Below, piece after piece: positions 30,835-42,407 of a stretch of 64,000 nucleotides of DNA. How positions within the stretch are numbered: the first letter of the stretch is position 1; every line of letters starts with the position of its first letter. The notes beneath the pieces are model-generated. The model searched no databases, was not told where the DNA came from, and was given only the letters and a program-made list of their open reading frames with translations. Source of the DNA: Silene latifolia (taxonomy: Eukaryota > Streptophyta > Magnoliopsida > Caryophyllales > Caryophyllaceae); NCBI RefSeq assembly GCF_048544455.1, contig NC_133529.1:47593456-47657455 (forward strand), read 5' to 3'. The position numbers were made by a program, and so were the translations under genes.

Positions 30835-32669
30835 TGATGTGACTCTTAATTGCGCATATTTAGTCCCCTAATTGAACCCATTTTGCATACTATTATAGCA
30901 TTTCATGACCATTTTATCTGTCAATTCCTTCCTATTTGGCTTTCCTATTGCGTTGTATATTTTTTGTAGGAAAGAAGATAATGAGGCGGAATTCCCGTCT
31001 CCCGTGCATATTTGGAAGCTTGTTGACGATATTGGATGGACTAGTATGAAGAGGAGGAAAGAATGATGACCAAGGATGTAGGAATAAAGAGTATATAGAA
31101 GGATCATAGGCTAAAAAGCAAGGATGACGAGAAGGAAGCCACTACAAGAAGAAATTGCTCGGAACCCAAACCAAGAGTTGCTTGTTTGGCTCTGAAAGTA
31201 TGCTAGATGAAACGGCATCGAAAAATCAAGTGGTCTAAGCTTTTGAATCACTCCAATAGGAGTCCGGATGAGGAAATGATGTCCGTTTTACAATCCGAGC
31301 TCAAACAGACAAGTTGTCCGCCAATCCGCGCGTCTTGATGGCCAAGACGAGCGTCTTCCTTTACCGCTATCCGAGCGTCTCGCAGCCTAGACGCCCGTCT
31401 TGCAGCCAGACAATCCGATCGTCTCCTCCACGATCCGCTCGGATCACGAGACAGGACCTCCGGCCAAGACTCCAGACGCGCGGGACGAGCATATTGTGGC
31501 GGGACTAGCAACGTGATATGCGCATCTCCCTTCGAGACTTGCATTTTCCTACTCAACACTTAGCAATGCTATTTACTAATCTACCCTTGCTTAACCTAAT
31601 GATGTACTACTATATATACTCCATTTGTAATAATCAATAGACCAAGCCCTCTTAGTAGGAAGTTCTCTTAGATTAGATTAGGAGTAGATTAGAATAGATT
31701 AATCTCAATCATTCCACAAAATTACATTTTAATCTTTCCTTAATCATTGTTCAAGCTTATTATTATTGGGTAATTGAAGATTGTTGGGTTATTATTGGAG
31801 AATTGACAACTCGTCATCAATCAATCAAGTTTTCTTCTATTATTCTTTCCTTTCCATTTGTTCATCTCAAGTTTGGTATAATTCCTTTACTCTTTACTCT
31901 TTATTGTTTATTTCCTCATTTTCTTATCATGTTTATACTTGTTGTGATGATTGACACCATTCATAACATGTTTTCCATCATAATAAGTGAGTAGTTTTCT
32001 TAGCTAGGGTTAATGGGTAATTAGGGGAAACCAACATGGGGAATGATTCATGCTTAATCTAATATGTTTTCATAATTTATTTGTTTGCTTGTTGTGATTT
32101 CAACTTATGCACATGTTATGTTTGATGAAATGCGAGCCTATGAATCCTTACATTTTTTACCCATCACTCATCTTTTCAATGAGACTTGTAAGCTTATACA
32201 GCAACTCGAGTCTCATTAGACCATGCATATAGTTGGATAGAAAGGACTAAGTCGACTTGTAGGTGTTGTACAATCTAATCGATTCGGTTCCGGGACCCAA
32301 ACCTTCTTAGCGATTGTAAGCTTATACACCAACTCGATCCCATCACAATAATAATTGCTTGCATATAATTGAGAACATGTTTGTATGATCAACTCCCATG
32401 AATCCCCTATGAACCCATGATATCCTAGCACCATTAATCAATTGTTTACATCTCTTAGTTTATTGTTTGTTTTACTTTATTGCTTCCATTAGTTTAAACT
32501 CACCAACTCCAACCCAAATCAATTGTGACACTAGCATAAATTGAGATAGATAGACTTAGAACCCAAAGCACACCGTCCCATGGATCGACCTCGACTTAAC
32601 CACTAACTAGTTGTTTGTTGAGATTATAAATGTGTTTGATTGGGAGACACGACGACATCTCTACCATCA
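30835..32669 (+). repeat. 3' LTR of element A
   Basis: Complete 1835-bp LTR, TGATGTGAC...CTACCATCA. The palindrome array starts at 31323 and runs to about 31445, with a TATA sequence at 31611-31618. GTGGC at 32670-32674 is the expected 3' TSD. Confidence 0.92.
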
Positions 32670-33144
32670 GTGGCAGCATGGGCTACTCGAAGAGGCGCGA
32701 GCCATTTCGCGGGTCTTCGAGGTGTCTTGTCACTATCACGCAATTGAAATCATGATTTGCTCTATCCTAGGTTTTGGATGACATGATTTGTACTTGACCA
32801 TTCAAGTATTCCGAGAATACTTAATATGGAAGTTTTGAGAAGTTTTTTTTTTGTGTTTGACTCGGTTTGACTCGTTGTTGGAGTCGGGATTTGAATTTTT
32901 GAGTCGGTTTTTGGTCCGGTGTCGGTGTTGACTCTAGTTAGTGTCATTGCGACCTCGTCGTCGTGCATTAAACACTCCAGGTACTTTTGAGAAGTCTTGA
33001 AATGTTTTGTTTTCGAAATCGTTTTGAGTTTTCTGACGTATAGTTGTGCAAAACCGTCGATTAAGCTTATCGATTTCTAAGCATGTTGTAGTCCGATAAT
33101 CATCGGGTGTTTGTTGGAGACTTGACAGATACTGGGTATCTACA
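32670..33144. mobile_element. Fragment of an LTR element that hosts A and interrupts the outer gypsy LTR
   Basis: It lies between the end of element A and the point where homology to the gypsy LTR (47057 onward) resumes. It ends ...GGGTATCTACA, a plausible LTR end, followed by CCTTG, which aligns with CGTTG in the other gypsy LTR. Tat/Ogre-type LTRs have similar ends, but this is from memory and weak. No coding sequence. Confidence 0.4.
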
Positions 33145-33434
33145 CCTTGTGTCATATAAATTCCAAAACAGTCTAGTTCAGGCAAATTGTCAGCTTGTTC
33201 ATCTGTTGGACAAATGTGTTCAATTTATTAAAAATAGTTAGAGTCATATAAAATTCCTAAAATTTTACTCAGAGTCAGTTATCATATTAAAGTTATTTGT
33301 CACAAAAATTCAAGAATTTAGGAGACCATGTGGTATTTTTTCAAAATTACAAAAGCTTATTGCATCCAGTTCTTGTTAGTCCATTTTATGCCAGAGTTCT
33401 TTGTATTATGACTGTCCTTAGGTTTTACACTGTA
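33145..33434 (+). repeat. Remnant of 5' LTR of outer gypsy element
   Basis: Matches 47057-47347 and ends CACTGTA. About 480 bp of its 5' part lie beyond the insertion ending at 33144. Confidence 0.75.
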
Positions 33435-33437
33435 AAT

Positions 33438-33451
33438 TGGTACCAAGAGCC
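33438..33451 (+). other. Probable primer binding site of outer gypsy element
   Basis: TGGTACCAAGAGCC, 3 bp after the LTR end, resembles the initiator-Met site TGGTATCAGAGCC with one change and one extra A. Confidence 0.5.
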
Positions 33452-33500
33452 AGGTTGTAACACAATTTCACCTTTGTGTTAGTCTTGGGTTGAGAGTAAT

Positions 33501-35509
33501 ATGAGTTCATCATCCCTAACTACTTTAAAAATACAAAAAATAACCATGAGTAAAGAGAGACTTACAGGAATTAAACAGAGAATGAAGCACTTAACAGGAA
33601 TTGTCAATGTAATGGTGAATGCTCTGAATGTTGTCATGGAGAACATTCCAAAGCCACCCAGAGGAAGCCCATCCCCTAGAGGCAGAGGAATAGGTCGTGG
33701 CCATGTGGGAGGAGGGAGAGGCCAACCTTTTCAGGAGGAGAAGGATTGGTCAAATTCAGATGAAAGCAATAGAACTCATGAGGAGATTCCTGAGCACACA
33801 GACAAGCATCTAAAGGTAGAAATTCTTGAGTTTTCTGGTAGCCTTAATCCTGATGATTTGTAAGAATGGATTAGGGATATTGAGAAGGTCTTTGAGTATA
33901 AGGGTTATACTAATGTTAAGGCTTTTAAAGTTGTTGTTGTGAAACTGAAAGGATTTCTTCTCTATGGTTTGATAATCTGAAACACCAAAGACTTAGATAA
34001 GCAAATGAACCTCTTAGATCTTGGTCTAAACTTAAGAAAAAAATGATGAGTAAAGTTCTCACTAATGATTATACCCAGGATTTATTCATTAAACTGTCAA
34101 AGCTTAGATAACATGAGATACCTGTTGAGACCTATTTGAAAGAGTTTGAACAGTTAACCTTGCAGTGTGAGATTAATGAAAAACCTGAGCAAAGGATTAC
34201 TAGGTTTCTTGAGGGCCTAGATAAAAATATTGCTACTAAGGTTAGGATGCAACAATTATGGTCTTATGATGATGTTGTTAACCTGTCACTAAGAGTTGAG
34301 AAAATGGGGGAAGACCAAACCCACAGTGTCTAAACCTACTGATAAGCCTGTATATAAACCATATAGTGATGTCAGGATTTGTGATACACCTAAACCATCA
34401 ACCCAACCCACCTCTGATAAAGGAAAGAGAGTCCTGAACCTAAAGCCTAACCTAAACCCAACTGAAAACATGATCAAATGCTTCCAGTGGCTAGGCTATG
34501 GTCATATAAGGAAGGATTGTCCTTCTAAAAGGGTTATGACAGCAGTGGAAGTGGAAGAATGAGAAAGGGAAGGAATGGTTGAGTATGAGCAATAGAACCT
34601 TATTGTAGAAGAGGCGGTTGCTGAAGAGGGGCCAAACTAGGATGTGATCATGGCTCACCTTGATACAGGTCACGGTCTGGTTTTATGGAGAGTAAATGCA
34701 CTCTCAGCAAGCACCATTGGAAGAGGACCAAAGGTCCCTCATTTTCAGGAGCAGATGCACCGTTCAAGGGAGGGTTTGCAATTTAATCATTGATGGGGGA
34801 AGCTGCACCAATGTAGCATCTGTTACCATGGTTGACAAGTTTAACCTCAGCACTCAGGAACACTAAACCCGTACAAGTTGAGATGGTTAAAGAAGGGAGT
34901 AGAAGTCAAAGTTGATAAACAGTGTTTGGTTCCATTTTAAATTGGGAAAGTGTATAAGGATGAAGTCATGTGTGATGTGGTACCTATGGATGTTTGTCAC
35001 CTGTTGCTAGGCAGGCCCTGAGAATTTGACAAGAACTCAGTGCATCATGGAAGGAGCATCATACACCTACTCTTTCAAACATGGTACCAAGATGATTACT
35101 CTAACTCCTCTACCACCTAGTTAGAAGAATTATGGGAGTCCTAGTGTGACTCATGAGCTGAATGGAGTTTTATTCCTATCTGAGGAAGAAATGGTTAAAG
35201 AAATACAGCAAGAACAACCTGTTCTCATCTTGCTGTCAAAAGAAACTGCAGGAGAGGAGGAACATCAGGTTCCTGCAGGAGTGAAGGCATTGATAGAGCT
35301 GTACCATGATGTGTTCCCTACTGAACTACCAAGTGGATTGCCACCCCAAGGGGCATTGAGAATCAGATTGACCTTATGCCATGATCTGTACTCCCTAACA
35401 GACCATCAAACAAGTGTGATCCTGTTGCTACCAAAGAATTACAGAAGCAAATTGAGGAGCTGATGGATAAAGTATTTGTGAGGGAGTCCTTAAGTCCTTG
35501 TGATGTGCA
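33501..35509 (+). pseudogene. Gag, protease and RT start of outer gypsy element
   Basis: Gag starts at 33501. A Gly/Arg-rich region is followed by FSGSLNPDDL, a stop at 33861, then fragments in several frames with EWIRDIEKVFEYKGY. The zinc knuckle (about 34479-34520) reads CFQWLGYGHIRKDC: the second Cys has become Trp. A protease-like stretch lies at about 34660-35100, and 35146-35463 carries the segment before RT, with PSGLPPQGALR. The frame at the Tekay insertion reads SPCDV and continues at 43757 as [17 protein letters not shown] once one GTGCA is removed. Confidence 0.75.
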
Positions 35510-36836
35510 TGTAACACCCCCATACTCCAAGTGCCTTACCAGGACCACTCAGGTATGAAGACATCACCATCTCGGTCGCCCGAGGTATGATAATCAAATA
35601 GACAAAACAGAAACAACGTTTATTATAAATAGTTTAACGAATAGTTACAATCCATGAAACCAACTAAAAGTACGATACATTATTCAAACTATCTGTTCTC
35701 AACTGAAATGTAAATAAATACTAAACTACAGCGGAAGACTCTATCGTCATGTCGTGGCCATCCCAGCTATCCCAGTATCATCTCTATACCTGTTCAATAT
35801 CTGCTCACCATCCCCGAATGGATCACCGCAGGTTTTACAAAACAACACCGGGGTCAGTACTAATCACACAATCGAGATAGATAACAACAATAAGACAAAC
35901 AGACAACCTGAATGTCACACACACACACACACACCACCAACTCCCATCATCTCAATATCGATCGTCCACTGGACCCGCCAGTGGGGGACCGCACTGCGTT
36001 CCCACCTAAGCCCCGCTCATCGTACGAGCGATAACCCTGTCCATTAATGTGCACATCCCCTTTCGTGGCGGGTTCCACGAAGGGCGAAACTAGGGCGTGA
36101 GATCACTCCCGCAAGTGACCCCACCACTCCGAGAACGCATCTCGAGAACCATCAACAAACACAACCACAATCACAATCACAATCACAATCATCATATCAA
36201 ACAACTAACTACAAAGACATCACCAATATCCCATTATGGGACTAATCCGAGTAGGAAATCCCCCGGAAAGCACAACACGCAGACGGTATCTACAAATTGT
36301 ATCAAAACGGCTCCTCTACGAATTCTCCTCCTACCATACAACACATAGATGCTACCATTCAAATACTACTCATAAAAACCCCAATTCCTAAATTAGGGTT
36401 TCACCAATCTTAACAAAACATTATATAAATTATATTAAAAGCTTACCCTCGACGCAAGGAATCCGACGACACGAACTACGATACGAACCGACCGTCCGAA
36501 CTCGGGAATTGTCAAGAACGCGATTAGGAAGAAGACTAGTTGCTTTCTCTCTTAAACAGTTTTTAAGTTTTGTAAAAAGTGATTTAGAACAATGACGAAT
36601 ATGTTTAAATACCTTAATCGCGTAATTAACAAAACCCGAGAAAACTCCCCGAAAAATAGGACACTCGATCGAGTACCCAAGGTACTCGATCGAGTACCCC
36701 TACTCGATCGAGTGCCCCTGACTACTCGATCGAGTGCCCAACAGTCGAAACTATTTTATTTCGCCACTTACCCTTACTGACAGAGTAAGGGCTACTCGAT
36801 AGAGTACCCCCAAGACTATAAATACGGAGTATTACA
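35510..36836 (-). repeat. 3' LTR of Tekay element
   Basis: 1327 bp, TGTAACACC...GTATTACA on the plus strand. It contains a CACAAT microsatellite near 36160-36190 and a palindrome array near 36663-36805. Confidence 0.9.
36663..36805. repeat. Phased ACTCGATCGAGT palindromes in Tekay U3
   Basis: Exact 12-bp palindromes start at 36663, 36684, 36702 and 36724, with a one-base variant at 36794. The other LTR has the same array at about 43573-43650 plus variants to about 43720. Spacings are 18-22 bp. Confidence 0.85.
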
Positions 36837-36865
36837 GTCTTCCCTCCTTAAAAGGAACTTCGTCC
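36837..36865 (-). other. Polypurine tract of Tekay element
   Basis: The reverse complement, CTTTTAAGGAGGGAAGAC, abuts the 3' LTR, as is usual in Tekay/Del elements. Confidence 0.75.
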
Positions 36866-37057
36866 CCGAAGTTCAAACCACTACCAAACAAAGGTACTCC
36901 CATAAGCCTCCCGACTCGAAGGTCAAACAAAACACAACGTAAAGCATGATACTAACCCAACTTATCCCGACAAACATACCGACACAACATATGAAAGGGG
37001 TGTAAAAACTCTTAAAAACTCTCGCGATCATCTCCTACCCCCCTAAAAGAAACAAGG

Positions 37058-40000
37058 TTACGTCCCCGTAACCATACATACCTGATCAAAAAGGAAAGGG
37101 TAACGCTCTTTCATGATATCCTCTGCCTCCCATGTAGCTTCCTCGGTCTCGTGGTTAGACCAAAGGATCTTAAGCAAAACTGTCTCACCACTCCTGGTCT
37201 TTCTAACTTTTCTGTCTAGGATCTGCTTAGGCACCTCAAGGTATGATAAAGACTCATCCAGCTCTAAGCTCTCTGCCTCCAACACATGTGACGGGTCACT
37301 CACATACTTCCGCAGCTGCGATACATGAAACACATTATGCACTCTTTCTAACGCAGCTGGTAAAGCCAAACGATAAGCAACTTCCCCAACTCGCTCTAAG
37401 ATCTCATAAGGCCCTATAAACTTCTGACTTAGCTTGCCTTTCTTCCCAAATCTCATAACTCCACGCATCGGAGACACTTTCAGAAGAACCTTGTCCCCAA
37501 CTTGAAACTCTATGTCCCGACGATGTAGATCTGCATAACTCTTTTGTCGATCCTGGGCTGCTCTCATCCGTTCCCGGATCACCTTAATCTGTTCCACCAT
37601 TTCATGCACCATCTCTGGTCCTAAGACCCTTTGCCTCAAAGACTATCGTCCCAACAGATTGGACTCCTACATCTCCTCCCATACAAAGCCTCAAACGGTG
37701 CCATACCAATACTAGTGTGATAGCTGTTGTTGTAAGAAAACTCTATCAAGTCCAACCTCTGCTCCCAGCTACCACCAAAATCCATCACACAAGCTCGCAA
37801 CATATCCTCAAGAGTCTTGATTGTTCTCTCAGTCTGCCCGTCTGTCGCAGGATGAAAAGCTGTACTCATCTTCAGATTTGTCCCCAACGATTCCTGCAAC
37901 TCCTTCCAAAACCTCGATATAAACCTCGCATCTCTGTCAGACACTATGTCCTTAGGGACTCCATGTAACTTAAGCACGTTCTTTCGATAGGCCATAGCCA
38001 ATTGTGCCTTAGTCCATGTATCTTTCATTGGAACAAAGTGAGCTGACTTGGTCAGACGATCCACTATCACCCAAATCATATTGTTACCTTGTTGACTCTT
38101 AGGCAAACCCACAATGAAATCCATGGAAATGGACTCCCACTTCCACTCAGGCACCTCCAAAGACTGAACCTTACCTTGTGGTCTTCTCTGTTCCCCTTTA
38201 ACTCTCTGGCATGTCAAACAACGGGACACAAACTCAGCTGTCTCTTTCTTCATCCCAGGCCACCAAAACGTTTTCTTCAAATCTTTGTAAAGCTTGTCTC
38301 CACCCGGATGCACTGAATATGGTGTGCAATGCGCTTCTGTCATGATCGTCTTTTTCAACTCCTCATTGTTAGGAACACACCACCTACCATCAAACCTCAA
38401 GCTACCATCTGTATGAATGGAAAAGCGGGACACTGTCCCTTTCTCTACTCCAGCTCTCCACTCCACTATCTTAGGATCCAAAGCCTGCTTATCCCGAATG
38501 TCATCATAAAACTCCATATGTACTGTCATATCACCCATAGCATCTCCTTTTTGCATCACATGTATCCCAAAGCTCGCTACCTCATCTCTCAGCCTCATCA
38601 AAGATAGAGCTGTACACAAGGAATGTACACTCTTTCTACTCAAAGCATCAGCAACAACATTGGCCTTCCCTTCATGGTAGATGATTTCCATGTCGTAATC
38701 ACCAATCAGCTCCATCCACCTCCTCTGTCTCATGTTCAACTCCTTAAGCGTGAAGATGTACTTGAGACTCTTGTGATCAGAAAATACCTTAAAGATTGCT
38801 CCATAAAGGTAATGTCTCCAAATCTTGAGAGCAAACACCACTGCACCCAACTCCAGGTCATGAGTAGGGTAGTTCTCCTCATAAGGCTTCAACTGCCTAG
38901 AAGCATAGGCGATCACTTTACCATTCTGCATCAACACACATCCCAACCCATTCTTCGAGGCATCTGTATAAACCTCGAAATTCTCGCTCCCTTCAGGCAA
39001 TGCCAAGACAGGAGCTGTGGTCAAACGCTCCTTTAAGGTTTGGAACGCCGTCTCACAACTCTCATCCCAACGAAACCTGTTCTCTTTCCTCATCAACGCT
39101 GTCATCGGTCTAGCTATCTTGGAGAAATCTTTCACGAACCGTCTGTAGTATCCAGCTAAACCCAAGAAACTCCTCACCTCAGCAACATTCTTTGGTGCTT
39201 CCCACTTTGTCACAACCTCAATCTTCGCCGGATCCACAGCTACCCCATCTTTAGAGATTACATGCCCCAGAAAAGCAACTTTCTCTAACCAGAACTCACA
39301 CTTGGACAGCTTAGCATACAACTCATGATCTCTCAAAGTCTGCAACACGATCCTCAGATGCTCCTCATGCTCCTCCTTAGTCTTAGAGTAGACTAAGATA
39401 TCATCGATAAACACCACCACGAACTAGTCCAAGAACGTCAAGATCCTATTCATCAAATCCATAAACACTGCCGGCGCATTAGACAACCCAAATGGCATCA
39501 CCACATACTCATAATGGCCATACCTCGACGTGAAAGCTGTCTTCGGTATGTCCACATCTCTAATCTTCACCTGATGGTACCCCGACCTCAAATCAATCTT
39601 AGAAAAGACTGTTGCACCACTCAACTGATCAAACAGGTCATCTATCCTTGGCAAAGGATACTTGTTCTTTATCGTCACACGGTTCAGCTCCCTGTAATCT
39701 ATGCACGACCTCAAACTCCCATCTTTCTTCTTCACGAACGTAATCGGTGCTCCCAAGGCGATACACTTGGTCTAATGTACCCCTTCTCTATCAAATCATC
39801 CAACTGTTTCCTAAGTTCCTCCATCTCCTTAGGACCCATACGGTACGGTGCCTTAGAGATTGGCCCCCGTCCCTGGTTTCAACTCTACTGTGAAATCTAT
39901 CTCCCTCTTCGGTGGCAACCCCGGAATCTCCTCCGGAAAAACATCTCGCAAACTCTCCCACCACCGGTATCTCATCAATCTATAGGGCTCTCTATCCGGT

Positions 40001-40667
40001 CATCTCTCACATGGCACAGGATCAAAGGACATCCCTTCCTCAGATACGACTTCAAAGTGACAGCTGCAATCAACTTAACTTTGGGTTTGACTAGAAACCC
40101 ACGATAAGACACACTTACACCCTTAGGACCTCTAAGGGACACTCTCTTTTGATGACAGTCTATCTTAGCCTTATACTTTCCTAACCAATCCATCCCAACT
40201 ATCATCTCAAAACCATTAAAAGGAAACTCTAGCAAGTCTACAGGGAAATCGACTTGCCCAACTATCAAAGATACATCTCTAAACAACCTCCCACACGATA
40301 CGAGACTCACCGAAGGTATGAAAACTTGCTCCCTAACAGACTCATATACTCTCAAACCCAACTGTTTTACATGACTCAAGACACAAACGATCGAGAAGCC
40401 CCGAATCAAACAAAACAAACGTAGGAATACCATTAACAAGGAATGTACCGGTGATAACGTGCGCGTCTTCCTCACCGCCTTCTTGTCCATCATGAACAAC
40501 TTGCCCTTTGGTCTTCCGCCCACCTCCCGGACAAGACTAGGCGATGCGGTCGGCTTAGCACCGACCCTTGATTGTTGTTGTTGTTCATCGGTGTCTTCGA
40601 TAAGAATTACGCCCGTTGCGGTTGCCTCCCACTGGTAGCTCGACCTCCCGGTTTGGCCATGATCCAC
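37058..40667 (-). pseudogene. Tekay pol: protease, RT, RNase H, integrase, chromodomain
   Basis: The protease (40667-39975) has IVGMDWLGKY and is broken just before RT (39771-39975). RT (39756 on) has [19 protein letters not shown] and [11 protein letters not shown], with a TAG at 39424-39426 just before FVVVFIDD. RNase H starts [11 protein letters not shown]. The integrase has an HPGG...CLTCQR zinc domain, [21 protein letters not shown] and [10 protein letters not shown], then a frameshift near 37636. The C-terminal frame (37639-37058) has VGDKVLLKV, HNVFHVSQLR and a chromodomain-like end with ILWSNHETEEATWE. It retains most motifs but at least one stop and two or more frameshifts. Confidence 0.85.
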
Positions 40668-40679
40668 TGGTCATGTTGC

Positions 40680-41632
40680 TCGCAAAGCTCGCGCAGTCTC
40701 TCGAAAGGATCCGGTGCACTTGTGCACTCATGTCTCTTGTGGCCTACGCCACCACAACCAAAGCAGGTCACTCCCCAACTATTGCTCGCACTCCCACGGC
40801 CACGCCCAAAGGAAGCCCAAAGACTAAACCTGGACTTTAAGAAAATCCCTTAGATTGATTGTGGTTGCCTTTCTTGAAATTAGATTGGCCACCACCCTCG
40901 CTCTCCGACTTCCTTTTCTCCACCGACCTCTCCCGAGCCATCTCTACTAGTCTCTCGGCTCTCTCCGGCCCTCTCATACGCTTCCTTTACATCGTAAGGA
41001 CTCCCACGGGTAACTTATCCATAATCTTCGTGGTTAGCCCTCTCTCAAACCTCAAAGCCAGATTCTCCTAACTCAAACCCATATCCTCAAAGATATCTAG
41101 ATTTCTCGTTGAACCTGCCTAGTAGTACTCACCACGGACATCTCAAGATCATCTTAAACTTGTCGAACTCCTCTCTCAACTTACTCCTCACATGTTCGGG
41201 TACGAACTCCTTCCTCATGACCCTTAAACTCCTCCCAAGGTATAGCAGGCAATCCTTGGTTGGTATATATCTCCTTGGCACTCACTTTCACTGAATCCCA
41301 CCACTTGCCAGCTGCCTCCCTCAGATAGAATGCGGCCTGATCCACTCTCATCTCATCGGGACGGTGAACTAAATCTAGTATGTTCTCCATCTCCCTCACC
41401 AACTATCAAGAAGGTTAGGCTCCTCAACTCCCTTTTACTCCTTCGGGTTAAACCTCGCAATATAGAGGCTGACTTTAGCATGGTCAACCTCCTTCTCCTT
41501 ATCCTTATTCTTGTCCTCATTCACTATCTTTGTGGTCTCGTGAAGAGCATCCTGGTGTTCCAACATCTTAACGATGTCATCCGTGGTCATAAGCTCTGCT
41601 CTCGCGTACAAAGCATTTCTCTTGGGCGGCAT
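40680..41632 (-). pseudogene. Tekay gag, frameshifted
   Basis: It starts at ATG 41632 (MPPKRNALYARAEL). A Retrotrans_gag piece with AAFYLREAAGKWWDSVK lies at 41402-41181, and a zinc knuckle CFGCGGVGHKRHEC at about 40728-40769. These sit in different frames, joined only through several 1-2-bp indels. Confidence 0.75.
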
Positions 41633-41710
41633 CTTGAAGCTATATAAGAAAGGGTAAACATGAACACACGTACTAAACCTCAAAACACGAAAACGCGCTG
41701 CCCAGAACCT

Positions 41711-41904
41711 ACTCGATCGAGTACCCAAACCCACTCGATCGAGTAACGGGCTACTCGATCGAGTGCCCCCATGTACTCGATCGAGTACCCAAACTCCAGA
41801 ACCAAACAGACCTTCTGATCTCTAACCCACTCGATCGAGTATCTAGGCTACTCGATCGAGTGATTTTTCTACTCGATCGAGTACCCCTTGTTACTCGATC
41901 GAGT
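41711..41904. repeat. Phased ACTCGATCGAGT palindrome array in Tekay leader
   Basis: Eight exact 12-bp palindromes start at 41711, 41733, 41753, 41775, 41829, 41850, 41871 and 41893; spacings within the two groups are 20-22 bp. Two degenerate copies follow to about 41980. The array lies between the primer binding site and the gag start, so it would be in the RNA leader. Confidence 0.9.
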
Positions 41905-42393
41905 GCCCCAAAACGCGATTCTGGACTCAAAATCGCCAAAAACCTACCCGATCGAGTCAGCCTCACTCGATCAAGTACCACCAATACGTAAGAGCTACCG
42001 CATATTACGTCATATACTAACATGCTAACTTTATGAATCACATTATATCATAACAATCATGCTATTAATTGCCACGTTGTAAAACATTCCATCATGCTAT
42101 CATTTCATCAACAATGTCTATATATATAACATTACTTTTCTTTCATCTCATCAACTTCCAATTCGAACATCCAACCATCAACACATTCCATCACATTGTT
42201 ACGCAAGTTACTAAGCACACACATGACTCAACACACATTTCCCCCATGTGACCGGTTCAAAGTTGTAGGGCGACCCCGCGACTTTAGGACGTCTCCCAAG
42301 CCTTTGCACTAGCTCCTACAACTTTTACCCGGGTTCATTTTAATTGACTCCCTATGTTCATTAAGTTCATTGGTTACAGGTTTCAGGATCGTC

Positions 42394-42405
42394 GCTCGGA
42401 TACCA
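42394..42405 (-). other. Primer binding site of Tekay element, variant
   Basis: The reverse complement, TGGTATCCGAGC, lies 2 bp inside the 5' LTR and differs from the initiator-Met site TGGTATCAGAGC at one base. Confidence 0.65.
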
Positions 42406-42407
42406 TT

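Larger units (their letters stand above)
583..32669 (+). mobile_element. Athila-like Ty3/gypsy element A, non-autonomous, with two nested insertions
   Basis: A plus-strand LTR element: interrupted 5' LTR, tRNA-Asp-type primer binding site, a gag-derived acidic ORF, an Athila ORF-1-like ORF, a 3' untranslated region, a polypurine tract and a complete 3' LTR. It is split by the copia element at 6034-17392 and by element B at 18679-29816. No reverse transcriptase, RNase H or integrase sequence is visible, so movement must have depended on another element. The two LTR copies differ at roughly 3% of sites by eye, more than the LTR pairs of the two elements inserted inside it. The first 64 bp of its 5' LTR lie beyond the window, past the element ending at 582. 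Confidence 0.85.

Noticed and set aside
36160..36195. CACAAT repeat as a telomere-like or satellite sequence
   Set aside because: A short microsatellite present in both Tekay LTRs; no telomeric motif.
41751..42041. ORF with repeated TRSS/LDRV-like units
   Set aside because: It is a reading of the ACTCGATCGAGT array, not a protein repeat.
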